A stretch of DNA of 64,000 bases from Muribaculaceae bacterium (lineage in GTDB: Bacteria; Bacteroidota; Bacteroidia; Bacteroidales; Muribaculaceae): the NCBI GenBank assembly GCA_017557665.1, contig JAFYYI010000034.1, forward strand, positions 124,001-188,000, in the 5' to 3' direction. Below are positions 35,280 through 44,577 of this stretch, in pieces. Positions within the stretch are counted from its first letter, which is position 1. Every line of letters begins with the position of its first letter. Below the pieces are notes generated by a model, which saw only the letters and a list, made by a program, of their open reading frames with translations, was not told the origin of the DNA and made no database searches. A program made the position numbers and the translations under genes.

Positions 35280-36464
35280 ATGAAACATATTGCAGTGCTT
35301 TTTGAAGGCGACATCAACCGACGCCTGGGCGTGTTCAACGCTGTCATCAATCGCGTGAAACACCTGCAACAAGTAGCTGACTACGAAATTGAAGTCTACA
35401 TGTTACAAGTGTATGATGGTTGGCTGATGCGACGCATCAGACACACAGCCAAAATCGACTCCCGCCCTGATTGGATCGAGGCCGACGGGGTGAAGGTCCA
35501 CGTCACTTGGTTCCGCCGCCGGTGGAGTGACGCAATCTTGCACCGGTTGTTCCACAAGCCGCCTCGCGCCTTGATCAAACGTCTTCATCAACTGGGATGG
35601 GAGATGCGCGGCCAAGACATCGTGAGTGCCCACGACCGCATCATGGGTCATGCAGCGGTGTTTGCCGGCGAGAAACTTCACATCCCCAGCTTCATCACCT
35701 GGCACGGTGCCAGCATCTACACCGACCCACCTCGCGACCCGATGATAAAGGAGCTGACCATCAAGCTGTTGCACAGTGCCACCTGCAACTTTTTCGTCAG
35801 CCAAGGTCTGCTGGACAAAGCCCATGCCGAGTTGACCGACGGCTTCCCTGCCGAGGTCCTGCTCAACGGTGCCAGTGAGCAGTTCAACCGCTACAGCGAT
35901 GACCGCCGCCAAGCATTGCGAGAACACTACGGCATTGACGAGGGAAAACAGGTCGTTGCTTTCGTCGGCCGCTTTGAACCTGTGAAGAACGTCACCCTGC
36001 TGCCAGACATTTATCAAAAGATTGAACAGCAGCATGACAAACCGCTGGATTTCTGGGCAATAGGAGACGGCATTCAACTTGAAGAAACCAAACGACTCAT
36101 GGCCTCTAAAGGCGTAAACTGTCACTTCACCGGCAAGGTGCCTCCAGAGGAGATTCCCGACCTGCTCAACTGCGTTGACCTGCTCGTGCTGCCCAGCAGT
36201 CTCGAAGGTCTGCCCCTCGTTGTCATAGAAGCGCTGTCGTGTGGCGCCCATGTCGTTGCCACTAACGTGATTGGCACCGCCGAAGCCGTAGGCCGTGAAA
36301 ACGCCATCGACCTGGGCGATAATTTTGTGGAACGATTCACCGCTCGAGCCATCGAATTGTTGCGTGGCGACATCGATCAACAGCTGCCACCTGAGGTAAG
36401 CTGGACCGCCACAGCCGAGAAGGAAAACCGCATCTACCATAGTTATCTTGACACAATCAACTGA
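35280..36464 (+). CDS. Glycosyltransferase family 4 (GT-B)
   Basis: 394 aa, no signal peptide. The C-terminal half has the GT4 pattern: VAFVGRFEPVKNVTLL (~220) and SLEGLPLVVIEALSCGAHVVAT (~300-320) with the E-x7-E motif. The N-terminal half is the acceptor-binding Rossmann domain. It transfers an activated sugar to a cell-surface glycan or lipid. The gene stands alone after the tRNA, without other polysaccharide genes near, so the acceptor is unknown. Confidence 0.9.
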   Translation: MKHIAVLFEGDINRRLGVFNAVINRVKHLQQVADYEIEVYMLQVYDGWLMRRIRHTAKIDSRPDWIEADGVKVHVTWFRRRWSDAILHRLFHKPPRALIKRLHQLGWEMRGQDIVSAHDRIMGHAAVFAGEKLHIPSFITWHGASIYTDPPRDPMIKELTIKLLHSATCNFFVSQGLLDKAHAELTDGFPAEVLLNGASEQFNRYSDDRRQALREHYGIDEGKQVVAFVGRFEPVKNVTLLPDIYQKIEQQHDKPLDFWAIGDGIQLEETKRLMASKGVNCHFTGKVPPEEIPDLLNCVDLLVLPSSLEGLPLVVIEALSCGAHVVATNVIGTAEAVGRENAIDLGDNFVERFTARAIELLRGDIDQQLPPEVSWTATAEKENRIYHSYLDTIN

Positions 36465-36630
36465 TTTACTATTTTTCAATCATTTATAAGCCTTGTTTTA
36501 AAGTAACGATTTAATGCAAAAATAGTTGTTATAATTTGACAAATCGGTTGTATCACCATATAGCTAATCTGATGATTATCATATAAAATAATTTATAATT
36601 TTAAAGTAAAAATTTAAATTACTGCAAAAT

Positions 36631-39093
36631 ATGCCCAATTTCGTTGAAACATTGCTGCCTTTAGCCCTTCCAGGCACTTATACTTACCGCATTCCAGAGG
36701 GTCTCAACCTCTCTATCGGCATGCGAGTGTTGGTGCCCTTTGGCCGCAAGAAAATCTTCACGGCCATCGTGATGAGCATACACGACAGGGAGCCAAAAGG
36801 CTATGATGTGAAAGAGATTTTGGGCACACTGGATGACAAGCCCATCCTGAGGCATCCTCAACTGAAATTCTGGCAGTGGATCGCCGATTATTACCTTTGT
36901 TCTATGGGTGAGGTTTACAAGGCCGCTGTACCGTCGGGCCTAAAGGTCGAGAGCGAGACCACCATCAGCGTCAATCCCGACTTTGAAGAGAGCGAACCTG
37001 GGCAGTTGACCGACCGCGAGCGTGTCATCCTGGACTTCACAGCCCAGCGTGGACGTGTTCAGATTGCCGAAATCGCCAAAGCAACCGGATTCAAGACCGT
37101 AGAACGAAATGTCAGCCACTTGTTGGAGCTTGACGCGCTGCACGTGAGCGAGCGCGTGATCGATAATTACCGGCCCAAGACTGAGCCCTGCGTGCGTCTT
37201 GCCGTCAGCCGCGATGACGAACAGGCTCTGCATCAATACTTTGACCAACTCAAGCGGGCACCGAAGCAGGAGCAGCTGCTGCTTGCTTATCTCGACATGT
37301 CACGCTGGTTGCAAAGCGGCGAGGTGAAAGAAGTGAGTAAGGAAAACCTGCTGAAACGCGCCGGTGTGAGCGGAGCCGTCCTTCATGAAGCCGTAAAGCG
37401 CGGTCTTTTTGAGATTTACAAGAAAGAAATCAACCGTTTTGCCGAACTGGGCAGCGTGCTCGAGGAGCCTCCCACGCTGAGTGAAGACCAACAGCGCGCT
37501 TACAGTGAAATTCATCAGTCAATGCGCCAACATGCCATAACCCTGTTGCACGGCGTGACCAGCAGCGGCAAGACCTCAATCTACATGCATCTCATTAACG
37601 ATGCGCTGCAGTTGGGCAAGCAAGTGCTCTATCTCGTGCCCGAAATAGCGCTGACGACGCAGCTGACACGCAGGCTGAGACGTGTCTTCGGTGATAAACT
37701 GCTCATCTACCACTCCAAATTCAGTGACAATGAGCGTGTTGACATCTGGAAACGTCTGTTAGACAGCCATGACCCATGTGTGGTCATCGGCGTGCGTTCA
37801 TCGGTATTCCTCCCCTACTCCAACCTGGGTCTTGTCATTGTTGATGAGGAACACGACAGCAGTTACAAACAGCAAGACCCCGCCCCCCGCTACAACGGCC
37901 GCAACGCCGCGCTAGTGCTGGCTCAGATGCACGGCGCAAAAACCGTGCTGGGCTCGGCAACCCCCGCCATCGAAGTCTATCACCTCGCGCTGTCAGGCCG
38001 TTACGGCCTCGTAAAGCTGCTGACACGCTATGGAGACATCCAAATGCCCGAGGTCAAGGTCATTGATACCATTGCTGCACGGAAGCGTCGCGAGATGCAC
38101 GGCTTGTTCAGCAACGAACTCATCGCCAACTGCCACAAGGCATTGGACAATGATGAGCAAGTCATCCTGTTCCAGAACCGCCGAGGCTACTCACCCATGG
38201 TGCGCTGCAAGGAGTGCGGCTCGGTACCCAAGTGCGAGAACTGCGACGTTTCGCTCTCCTACCACAAGCACAGCCGCAGCCTGGTGTGCCACTACTGCGG
38301 CTATACCATCCCGTTGCCTGACTTGTGTCCCGCATGCCAGTTGCCCGGCCTGGAGATTATCGGCTACGGTACCGAACGCATCGAGGATGACATCGACGCC
38401 CTATTCCCCGGAGAGAAGATTTCTCGCATGGATTTAGACACAACGCGCAGCAAGAACAGCTATGACCGCATCATCGACGACTTCTCCAATCATCGCACCA
38501 ACATCCTGGTAGGCACACAGATGGTGACCAAGGGATTGGACTTTGATGCGGTGAGCATCGTGGGAATCCTCAACGCCGACACGATGATCAATTTCCCGGA
38601 CTTCCGCAGCCACGAGCGGGCCTTTGACATGCTGGAGCAGGTGTCGGGCCGTGCAGGTCGCGCCCACAAGCAGGGGCAGGTCATCATCCAGACAAGCCAA
38701 CCCGAGCACGACATCATCAAGTATGTGCAGGCTCATGACTATGAAGGTTTTTATCAACATGAATTGTCCGACAGGCAACAATTCGGCTATCCACCCTTCA
38801 CCAAGGTCATCAACATCTACCTCAAGCACCGTGATGATGCTGTAGTGGGTGAATTGGCCGTGCGCTACAGCGGCCTGTTACGCCAGGTGTTCGGTACGCG
38901 CGTGTTGGGCCCGATGGCCCCACTTATCTCCCGTGTGCAGAACCTCTACATCCGTCAAGTGACATTAAAGATGGAGACTGCGGCCTCAATGAGTAAGGTC
39001 AAAAGCATCCTGCGCGATCTCTACGAGCAAATGATTGCCGCTGACGCTCGCATGAAGGCCGTGCGGCTCTACTACGACGTCGATCCCGTGTGA
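36631..39093 (+). CDS. priA: Primosomal protein N' (replication restart helicase PriA)
   Basis: 820 aa. N-terminal DNA-binding domain (VETLLPLALPGTYTYRIP), then superfamily 2 helicase with Walker A GVTSSGKTS (~309) and VDEEHDSSYKQQDPAPRYN (DEEH, ~405). A zinc module of eight cysteines (~527-566, RCKECG, KCENC, CHYCG, CPAC) and the C-terminal helicase half follow. It reloads the replisome at stalled forks. Length is slightly above the E. coli protein's. Palindromic repeats begin 9 bp after the stop. Confidence 0.97.
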   Translation: MPNFVETLLPLALPGTYTYRIPEGLNLSIGMRVLVPFGRKKIFTAIVMSIHDREPKGYDVKEILGTLDDKPILRHPQLKFWQWIADYYLCSMGEVYKAAVPSGLKVESETTISVNPDFEESEPGQLTDRERVILDFTAQRGRVQIAEIAKATGFKTVERNVSHLLELDALHVSERVIDNYRPKTEPCVRLAVSRDDEQALHQYFDQLKRAPKQEQLLLAYLDMSRWLQSGEVKEVSKENLLKRAGVSGAVLHEAVKRGLFEIYKKEINRFAELGSVLEEPPTLSEDQQRAYSEIHQSMRQHAITLLHGVTSSGKTSIYMHLINDALQLGKQVLYLVPEIALTTQLTRRLRRVFGDKLLIYHSKFSDNERVDIWKRLLDSHDPCVVIGVRSSVFLPYSNLGLVIVDEEHDSSYKQQDPAPRYNGRNAALVLAQMHGAKTVLGSATPAIEVYHLALSGRYGLVKLLTRYGDIQMPEVKVIDTIAARKRREMHGLFSNELIANCHKALDNDEQVILFQNRRGYSPMVRCKECGSVPKCENCDVSLSYHKHSRSLVCHYCGYTIPLPDLCPACQLPGLEIIGYGTERIEDDIDALFPGEKISRMDLDTTRSKNSYDRIIDDFSNHRTNILVGTQMVTKGLDFDAVSIVGILNADTMINFPDFRSHERAFDMLEQVSGRAGRAHKQGQVIIQTSQPEHDIIKYVQAHDYEGFYQHELSDRQQFGYPPFTKVINIYLKHRDDAVVGELAVRYSGLLRQVFGTRVLGPMAPLISRVQNLYIRQVTLKMETAASMSKVKSILRDLYEQMIAADARMKAVRLYYDVDPV

Positions 39094-39101
39094 GCTCACC
39101 A

Positions 39102-39203
39102 TGACGGTGGCGATGCCACCGTACACGGAACATCCACTTCAAACGATTGCCTGCTTGACGGTGGCGATGCCACCGTATACAGAACAGCCACTTCAATCGA
39201 TGT
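39102..39203. repeat. Two REP-like palindromic units (family A, copies 1 and 2)
   Basis: Two ~48-bp units with a 54-bp period (39102 and 39156). Each holds ACGGTGGC-GAT-GCCACCGT, an 8-bp stem with a 3-nt loop, followed by TAyACrGAACA and CCACTTCAAwCGAT. A third, shorter copy is at 18561. Intergenic, between priA and folD. Confidence 0.75.
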
Positions 39204-39262
39204 CTTCATATGGGAAGAGGAAAAAAACGGTGTGGAATAGGCAATTATTAGAATTTTTAGAG

Positions 39263-39270
39263 TAATTTTG
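39263..39270 (+). promoter_or_regulatory. -7 box of folD
   Basis: TAATTTTG, about 50 nt before the folD start; no clear -33 element at the right distance. Confidence 0.5.
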
Positions 39271-39320
39271 TGCCCGATTTCGAGAACTAGTAAAAAAACG
39301 ACAAAAAAAGATAACGAAGC

Positions 39321-40202
39321 ATGAAACTGATAGACGGAAAAATGACTGCTGCAGCCATCAAGGAAGAGATTAAAGCCGAGGTGGAGCAGATGATAGCCGC
39401 AGGCCAGAAGCGTCCGCATCTGGCAGCCGTGCTCGTAGGACATGACGGAGGCTCGGAAGCCTACGTAAAGAATAAGGTAATCGCCTGTGAAAAGTGTGGA
39501 TTCAAGTCGTCTCTCATCCGCTTGGACGAGGACACCACCGAGGAACAACTGCTCGACTGCATCCGCGGTCTGAACAATGACGCTGATGTTGACGGTTTCA
39601 TCGTGCAACTGCCGTTGCCCAAACACATCGACGAGCAAAAGGTCATCAATATCATAGACTACCGCAAAGACGTGGACGGTATCCATCCTGTTAACGCAGG
39701 CCGAATGGCGCTTGGACTGCCGTGTTTTATCTCTGCCACCCCGCTCGGCATCGTCACACTGCTGCAACGCTACAACATCCCCACTTCAGGTAAGAAGTGT
39801 GTTGTGTTGGGCCGCAGCAATATTGTGGGCAAACCGATGGCACAGCTGATGTTGCAGAAGAATTTCGGTGATTCTACGGTGACCGTTTGCCACAGCCACT
39901 CGACTACCTTGAAGGACGAGTGCCGAGCTGCCGACATTATCATCGCTGCTATCGGCCGTCCCGACTTTGTCACTGCCGACATGGTGAAGGAGGGCGCTGT
40001 TGTCATCGACGTGGGCACCACCCGTGTTGCCGATCCTAACGCCAAGAACGGCTATCGCTTGAACGGTGACGTGAAATTTGACGAAGTGGCTCCCAAGTGC
40101 GAATACATCACGCCTGTTCCCGGTGGTGTAGGTCCCATGACAATCTGCTCACTGATGAAGAATACCCTTGCCGCCGCCAAAAAAGAATTCTATACTGATT
40201 GA
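39321..40202 (+). CDS. folD: Methylenetetrahydrofolate dehydrogenase / cyclohydrolase FolD
   Basis: Bifunctional enzyme linking 5,10-methylene- and 10-formyl-tetrahydrofolate. 293 aa. [10 protein letters not shown] with catalytic Tyr and Lys (~53-58), QLPLPKHID, then [12 protein letters not shown] and the Rossmann motif [10 protein letters not shown] (~172) with PGGVGPMT near the end. One-carbon units made by GlyA (60.4 kb) feed this step. Ends in a strong terminator. Confidence 0.97.
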   Translation: MKLIDGKMTAAAIKEEIKAEVEQMIAAGQKRPHLAAVLVGHDGGSEAYVKNKVIACEKCGFKSSLIRLDEDTTEEQLLDCIRGLNNDADVDGFIVQLPLPKHIDEQKVINIIDYRKDVDGIHPVNAGRMALGLPCFISATPLGIVTLLQRYNIPTSGKKCVVLGRSNIVGKPMAQLMLQKNFGDSTVTVCHSHSTTLKDECRAADIIIAAIGRPDFVTADMVKEGAVVIDVGTTRVADPNAKNGYRLNGDVKFDEVAPKCEYITPVPGGVGPMTICSLMKNTLAAAKKEFYTD

Positions 40203-40231
40203 ATTCTGACTAGATAACGGCTAAAAATATA

Positions 40232-40266
40232 ATTGCCACAGGCTTAATGCTTGTGGCAATTTTTTT
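40232..40266 (+). terminator. Terminator of folD
   Basis: A 12-bp stem with one G-U pair (40232-40243 with 40249-40260), loop TTAAT, followed by seven T. Confidence 0.9.
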
Positions 40267-40316
40267 ATTTGGGGCTCATAGCACTTATGCTATGAAAAAC
40301 CTGAGACGACTAAGCT

Positions 40317-42779
40317 TTAGTCGAAGAGGCCTTCGGTTGCGGTGTCGTCGCCACCGCCACCGCCGTCTCCGGCGTCGCCGCCACCGCCGCCGCCACCGCT
40401 GCGCCAGCCACCGCCGCCACCACCGCCGTAGTAGCGACCGAACTCATCGGCACAGGCATTGAAGCCGCTCGGGAACTCAAATTTAGTGCTCTGCTTATAA
40501 GGCAGGTCCTTGTCATCGTAAAGTGACTTCATGAAATAGCCCAGGATGGGAAGTGCCGCCTCGGCACCCTGACCCATTGCGGTGCTGTTGAAGTGAATGT
40601 AGCGCTCTTCACCACCGACCCAGACACCGGTGACCAGTTCGGGCGTGAATCCCATGAACCAACCATCACTGTTGAAGTTGGTGGTACCCGTCTTACCACC
40701 CATTTCGGCCTGGATGCCATAGGCATAACGCAGACGCGCACCGGTACCTTGGTTGACTACCTCGGTGAGCATCGACAACATCTTCAGGTAAGTGTCCTCG
40801 CTCATGATCTCGGTCTGATTGCCCGTGAATTCAGCCAAGACATTACCACGGTTATCGGTGATGCGTGACACGTAGACCGGCTCAACGCGCATGCCACCGT
40901 TGGCAAAGGCAGAGTAGGCAGCCACCATCTCACGCAAAGTGATATCGCTGGAACCCAACGCCAAAGCGGGCACGGGATCAAGATAGCTCGTGATGCCGAA
41001 ACTGTGCATCCACTTGGCCAACTCAGAGGGCGTCATGGTGTAATAGCCGTTGCGCTCAATCCAATTGGGACGCGTACCGCGCATGAAGCCCACCGAAATC
41101 CAGTTGTTGGAGTAGGTCAACGCGCTACGCAGCGTCATGGGCTGGCCATGGCCACCAGAGCGAGGATTGTAAACCTCGTTGTGCCAAATGATGTTGGGCG
41201 GTCCAGCAGGGCGCGTATCACAAGGTGTCAGCTGACCGATCTCGATAGCCTGGGAATAAACGAACGGTTTTACCGTCGAACCAATCTGGCGGCGTCCCGT
41301 CGATACCATGTCATACTTGAAGAAGCGGAAATTGGGACCGCCGACATAAGCCTTGACAAAACCTGTGACAGGATCCATCGACATCATGGCGCAACGCAGG
41401 AAGGACTTGGTGTACAGCAATGAGTCGAGAGGTGACATCTGAGCATCGAAACCACCGTCGTAGTTGAACAAGTGCATCTGAACGGGTTTCTTGAAGTTGT
41501 CCATGATCTGAGCATCGCTCATGCCCGACTCTTTGAGCACACGATAACGCTCGCTGTGACGGATGGCAGCATTAATGAGTGCCTGTTTACCGGCGCTTGA
41601 GAGCTCCTCACGATTGTTGGTGTAAGGGTTCTTGGTGCCACCACGCTCACGCAGGAAGGCCGGCTGGAGGGTTTTGCTCATGTGCTTGTGCACAGCTTTC
41701 TCGGCATAGTCCTGCATGCGGGAATCGATGGTGGTGTAAATCTTCAAGCCATCGGTATAGATATCATAATGTGAGCCATCGGGCTTAGTGTTCTTGTTGC
41801 ACCATCCGAACAAGGGGTTGGTCTCCCATGCCACGGAGTCATCAATGAAAGCCTGCTGGTTCCATGACGGATAATCCTTGCGTTGAGGTTTCTTGGCTGA
41901 CATGACACGACGCAGCTCCTCGCGGAAATAAGGTGCCGGTCCATCGTTGTGGTCGAGTTTCTTGAAATGCAGTTCCAGAGGCAACGTCTTGAGCTGCTCA
42001 CACTCGGCTTCGCTCAGGTAACCAGCCTTTACCATCTGCTCAAAGACCACATTGCGGCGTTGACGAGTGCGCTCGGTGAATCGCACAGGATTGTAATAAG
42101 AGGGATTCTTGCACATACCCACCAGTGTGGCAGCCTCCTGAATGTTCAGGTCTTTGGGCTCCTTATTAAAATATACCTCCGAGGCCATCTTGATGCCCAC
42201 CGCATTGTTAAGGAAGTCAAACTGGTTGAAATACATCTTGATGATCTCGTCCTTGGTATAGTATCGCTCAAGTTTGATGGCGATGACCCACTCGACGGGT
42301 TTCTTCAACGCGCGCTCAAAGATGTTGTGAGACTCGGGCGAGTACAACTGCTTGGCAAGCTGCTGGGTAATGGTACTGCCACCACCAGCGCTCTTCTGTC
42401 CCATGATGACACGCTTGATGAGCGCACGACCGATAGCGCGGACATCGACACCAGAGTGCTCATCGAAACGGGAGTCCTCGGTAGCAATCAGTGCGTCGGT
42501 CAAGTGAGGCGACATCTCGTCAAAGTCAACATAGATGCGATTGCTGCGGCTGCGATAATATCGTCCCATCTCAATACCGTCGGCACTATAAATCGTAGAT
42601 GCGAATTTGTCTGTCGGGTTCTTCAATTGATCGATGGGAGGCATATAGCCAATCACACCATTGTAGATCAACACAAACAACAGCACCAGCAAACCTACAA
42701 AGATGCCAAAGCATATCCACATCTTCCTTACGATGCTGCGGCGCCTGTTTTTCTTCTTTCCATTAGTCTTTTCGCTCAT
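40317..42779 (-). CDS. mrcA: Class A penicillin-binding protein (PBP1A) with Gly-rich C-terminal tail
   Basis: 820 aa. N-terminal cytoplasmic basic stretch and one transmembrane helix (~20-45), then a GT51 transglycosylase (EDSRFDEHSGVD, STITQQLAKQLY) and a transpeptidase with the active serine Ser501 in GSTVKPF, SNN-type motif and KTGTTN (~698). It polymerises and cross-links peptidoglycan. The last ~40 residues are an unusual run of glycines with a few D, W, R and S, encoded by a C/G-rich simple-sequence stretch. Promoter box TATATTTG at 42865-42872 (-). Confidence 0.95.
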   Translation of the reverse strand: MSEKTNGKKKNRRRSIVRKMWICFGIFVGLLVLLFVLIYNGVIGYMPPIDQLKNPTDKFASTIYSADGIEMGRYYRSRSNRIYVDFDEMSPHLTDALIATEDSRFDEHSGVDVRAIGRALIKRVIMGQKSAGGGSTITQQLAKQLYSPESHNIFERALKKPVEWVIAIKLERYYTKDEIIKMYFNQFDFLNNAVGIKMASEVYFNKEPKDLNIQEAATLVGMCKNPSYYNPVRFTERTRQRRNVVFEQMVKAGYLSEAECEQLKTLPLELHFKKLDHNDGPAPYFREELRRVMSAKKPQRKDYPSWNQQAFIDDSVAWETNPLFGWCNKNTKPDGSHYDIYTDGLKIYTTIDSRMQDYAEKAVHKHMSKTLQPAFLRERGGTKNPYTNNREELSSAGKQALINAAIRHSERYRVLKESGMSDAQIMDNFKKPVQMHLFNYDGGFDAQMSPLDSLLYTKSFLRCAMMSMDPVTGFVKAYVGGPNFRFFKYDMVSTGRRQIGSTVKPFVYSQAIEIGQLTPCDTRPAGPPNIIWHNEVYNPRSGGHGQPMTLRSALTYSNNWISVGFMRGTRPNWIERNGYYTMTPSELAKWMHSFGITSYLDPVPALALGSSDITLREMVAAYSAFANGGMRVEPVYVSRITDNRGNVLAEFTGNQTEIMSEDTYLKMLSMLTEVVNQGTGARLRYAYGIQAEMGGKTGTTNFNSDGWFMGFTPELVTGVWVGGEERYIHFNSTAMGQGAEAALPILGYFMKSLYDDKDLPYKQSTKFEFPSGFNACADEFGRYYGGGGGGGWRSGGGGGGGDAGDGGGGGDDTATEGLFD
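40328..40431 (-). repeat. CCG/CCA-type simple sequence inside the PBP1A gene
   Basis: CCACCGCC-type triplet repeats on the + strand encode the glycine runs (7, 7 and 5 Gly) of the PBP1A tail. Length variation by slippage is expected at such a site. Confidence 0.75.
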
Positions 42780-42864
42780 ATCTAGTTTAGTTTATTTGCT
42801 TTAATCAATTATCATTCAACCCATTGAATAAATCCAACGGGAAAAATCGATACTTACTAATCTG

Positions 42865-42872
42865 CAAATATA
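42865..42872 (-). promoter_or_regulatory. -7 box for PBP1A
   Basis: TATATTTG on the - strand, ~85 nt before the PBP1A start; no clear -33 element. Confidence 0.5.
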
Positions 42873-43000
42873 GTAATTTGTTTTCAGTTGTCACTTGTTA
42901 GCTACCAGTTTTTGACAAAAAAAGGCCATAAAAAAATCGTCAGGAAGCATCATCAAGAAAAAAACATCTGCGATGTAACCTTTATCTATCAACTAATCAC

Positions 43001-43008
43001 TACCTTTG
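43001..43008 (+). promoter_or_regulatory. -7 box of the EamA transporter
   Basis: TACCTTTG, with only 5 nt (TGCCC) before the in-frame GTG at 43014. The -33 region is weak. Confidence 0.6.
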
Positions 43009-43013
43009 TGCCC

Positions 43014-43940
43014 GTGCAATACTACGGTGAACTGATTTCAATAGGGGTGGCCTTCTCGTGGACGGCGACAGCGTTGTTGAGCGAGTATGGCAGCAAACGT
43101 CTGGGTAACCTGACGCTTAACCTGATGCGCATGGTCATCACCCTCGTCTTCTCGGGCATTTTGTTTTGGGTGATGACAGGTAGCATCCTGCCTGCCGAAG
43201 CCAGCACCGAAGCCTACTTGTGGATGATTCTCTCAGGTCTGGTTGGCTATGTCATCGGCGACTTCTGCCTCTTCCAGTGCTACATCATCATCGGATCCAA
43301 GTTCGGGCAATTATTCATGACGCTGGCCCCTATCGCCGCTGCCATCACCGCCTGGTTCACGCTCGGCCAAGAAATCAAACCGCAGGCCATGTTGGCCATG
43401 CTGGTCACACTGACGGGTATCGCCATCAGCGTGCTGGGTCGCGGCGACGGGCACAAACTGTCCCTGAAATTGCCGTTGGCCGGTGTGCTTTTCGCCATCG
43501 GAGCCGCCGTGTGTCAAGGTGTCGGGCTGGTATTGAGTAAAATCGGCATGAACCACTACGAGGCATCGCTCACAACCGACGTTCAGCCATGGATGCTACC
43601 CTTCCACGCCAATTTCTTCCGCTGTGTGGCCGGCACAGTCGGCTTTGCATTGTTGATGGCGCTGCGCGAGGGTTTCGCACCGTTACGCAAGGGTGTGAGT
43701 GACCGCAAAGGCGTAATCACCGCCCTATTGACGACCATTTTTGGACCCTTTGTGGGCGTCGGGTGCTCGTTGCTGGCTGTTCAATACACTGCGGCCGGCA
43801 TCGCCAGCACGCTGATGGCCCTGACGCCCATCATTATCATCTTGCCAGCCTGGTGGCTCTTCAAGCAACCCATTACAGCCAAGAGTCTGCTGGGTGCATT
43901 GATTTCGGTCATCGGCGTGTCCCTCTTCTTCTTGCTATAA
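43014..43940 (+). CDS. EamA/DMT family transporter
   Basis: 308 aa from GTG 43014; ten transmembrane helices in two EamA repeats (YYGELISIGVAFSWTATALL opens repeat 1; LPLAGVLFAIGAAVCQGVGLVL opens repeat 2). A metabolite exporter of unknown substrate. An ATG at 42888 would add 42 hydrophilic residues and lies upstream of the TACCTTTG box, so it is rejected. The GTG 5 nt after that box suggests a leaderless transcript. It ends inside the terminator T-tract of the convergent gene. Confidence 0.88.
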   Translation: MQYYGELISIGVAFSWTATALLSEYGSKRLGNLTLNLMRMVITLVFSGILFWVMTGSILPAEASTEAYLWMILSGLVGYVIGDFCLFQCYIIIGSKFGQLFMTLAPIAAAITAWFTLGQEIKPQAMLAMLVTLTGIAISVLGRGDGHKLSLKLPLAGVLFAIGAAVCQGVGLVLSKIGMNHYEASLTTDVQPWMLPFHANFFRCVAGTVGFALLMALREGFAPLRKGVSDRKGVITALLTTIFGPFVGVGCSLLAVQYTAAGIASTLMALTPIIIILPAWWLFKQPITAKSLLGALISVIGVSLFFLL

Positions 43941-43975
43941 AAAAACATCCGACTTTCCATTAAAGAAGCCGGATG
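43939..43975 (-). terminator. Terminator of the small lipoprotein gene
   Basis: - strand stem CATCCGGCTT/AAGTCGGATG with one mismatch (43946-43975), then seven T (43939-43945). The T-tract overlaps the stop codon of the EamA gene. Confidence 0.82.
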
Positions 43976-43994
43976 CCTGAAAGGTATTAAAAAA

Positions 43995-44423
43995 TTACTC
44001 TTTTGGTCTGGGGGGATATTTCTCGTTCAGTTCCTGAGGAGATAACTCGATTAATGCTACACTAGCTCCAGATTTCTCTCCGGTGAGCATCATACGGAAT
44101 CCTTTACCTTCATCGGAACAGCACTGGAACAGCGCTTTCATGTCAGATTCATTCAAGAATTCTTCTTTGATGGGCTCAGCAAGGCTTGGCAACATAGCCT
44201 GAAACAGCGAGTTATCCAAAGCCAGCTCACTCTCATCGGAGATGCATTCCAACTGGACATAATCGTCCACCACATTCATGCTTTTCATCGTCATACCGCC
44301 GCCCATATCCTCCGGGCACCTGTTATTGAATTCTGTAATCCAATCATTCAAGGTGGGGTCAGAACAGCTCGACATAACTGCTATAAACAGCAATAAAAGA
44401 CTCATTAAAGAAATTTTTTTCAT
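43995..44423 (-). CDS. Small lipoprotein of unknown function
   Basis: 142 aa from the MKK start, with a lipobox (MSSC, Cys20). The rest is acidic, with no domain I recognise. The predicted promoter (44490-44520) lies downstream of an alternative ATG at 44519 and rules it out. The gene has its own promoter and terminator. Confidence 0.72.
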   Translation of the reverse strand: MKKISLMSLLLLFIAVMSSCSDPTLNDWITEFNNRCPEDMGGGMTMKSMNVVDDYVQLECISDESELALDNSLFQAMLPSLAEPIKEEFLNESDMKALFQCCSDEGKGFRMMLTGEKSGASVALIELSPQELNEKYPPRPKE

Positions 44424-44489
44424 AAGCACTATACCCTGGGGTTTGTGTCGGGCACAACAATTAAAAGTTAAAAAATCTAGTATTTTCGG

Positions 44490-44520
44490 CAAATTTATAG
44501 ACAATAATTGACAATTCAAA
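44490..44520 (-). promoter_or_regulatory. Promoter of the small lipoprotein gene
   Basis: - strand: TTTG (44517-44520), 19 bp, TAAATTTG (44490-44497); leader about 63 nt. Confidence 0.72.
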
Positions 44521-44577
44521 ACGAATTATCAAAAAAATAATGCATTTTGGGTAAAAAAACTAAAAAACTAAAGTCTG

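Noticed and set aside
35403..36479. 358-aa open frame antisense to GT4
   Set aside because: Shadow; GT4 motifs are intact on the + strand.
39102..39203. Tandem palindromes taken as CRISPR repeats
   Set aside because: Only two units with near-identical intervening sequence; the palindrome pattern is that of REP elements.
42888..43013. N-terminal extension of the EamA transporter from ATG 42888
   Set aside because: Hydrophilic, lies upstream of the TACCTTTG box, and family members start at the helix after GTG 43014.
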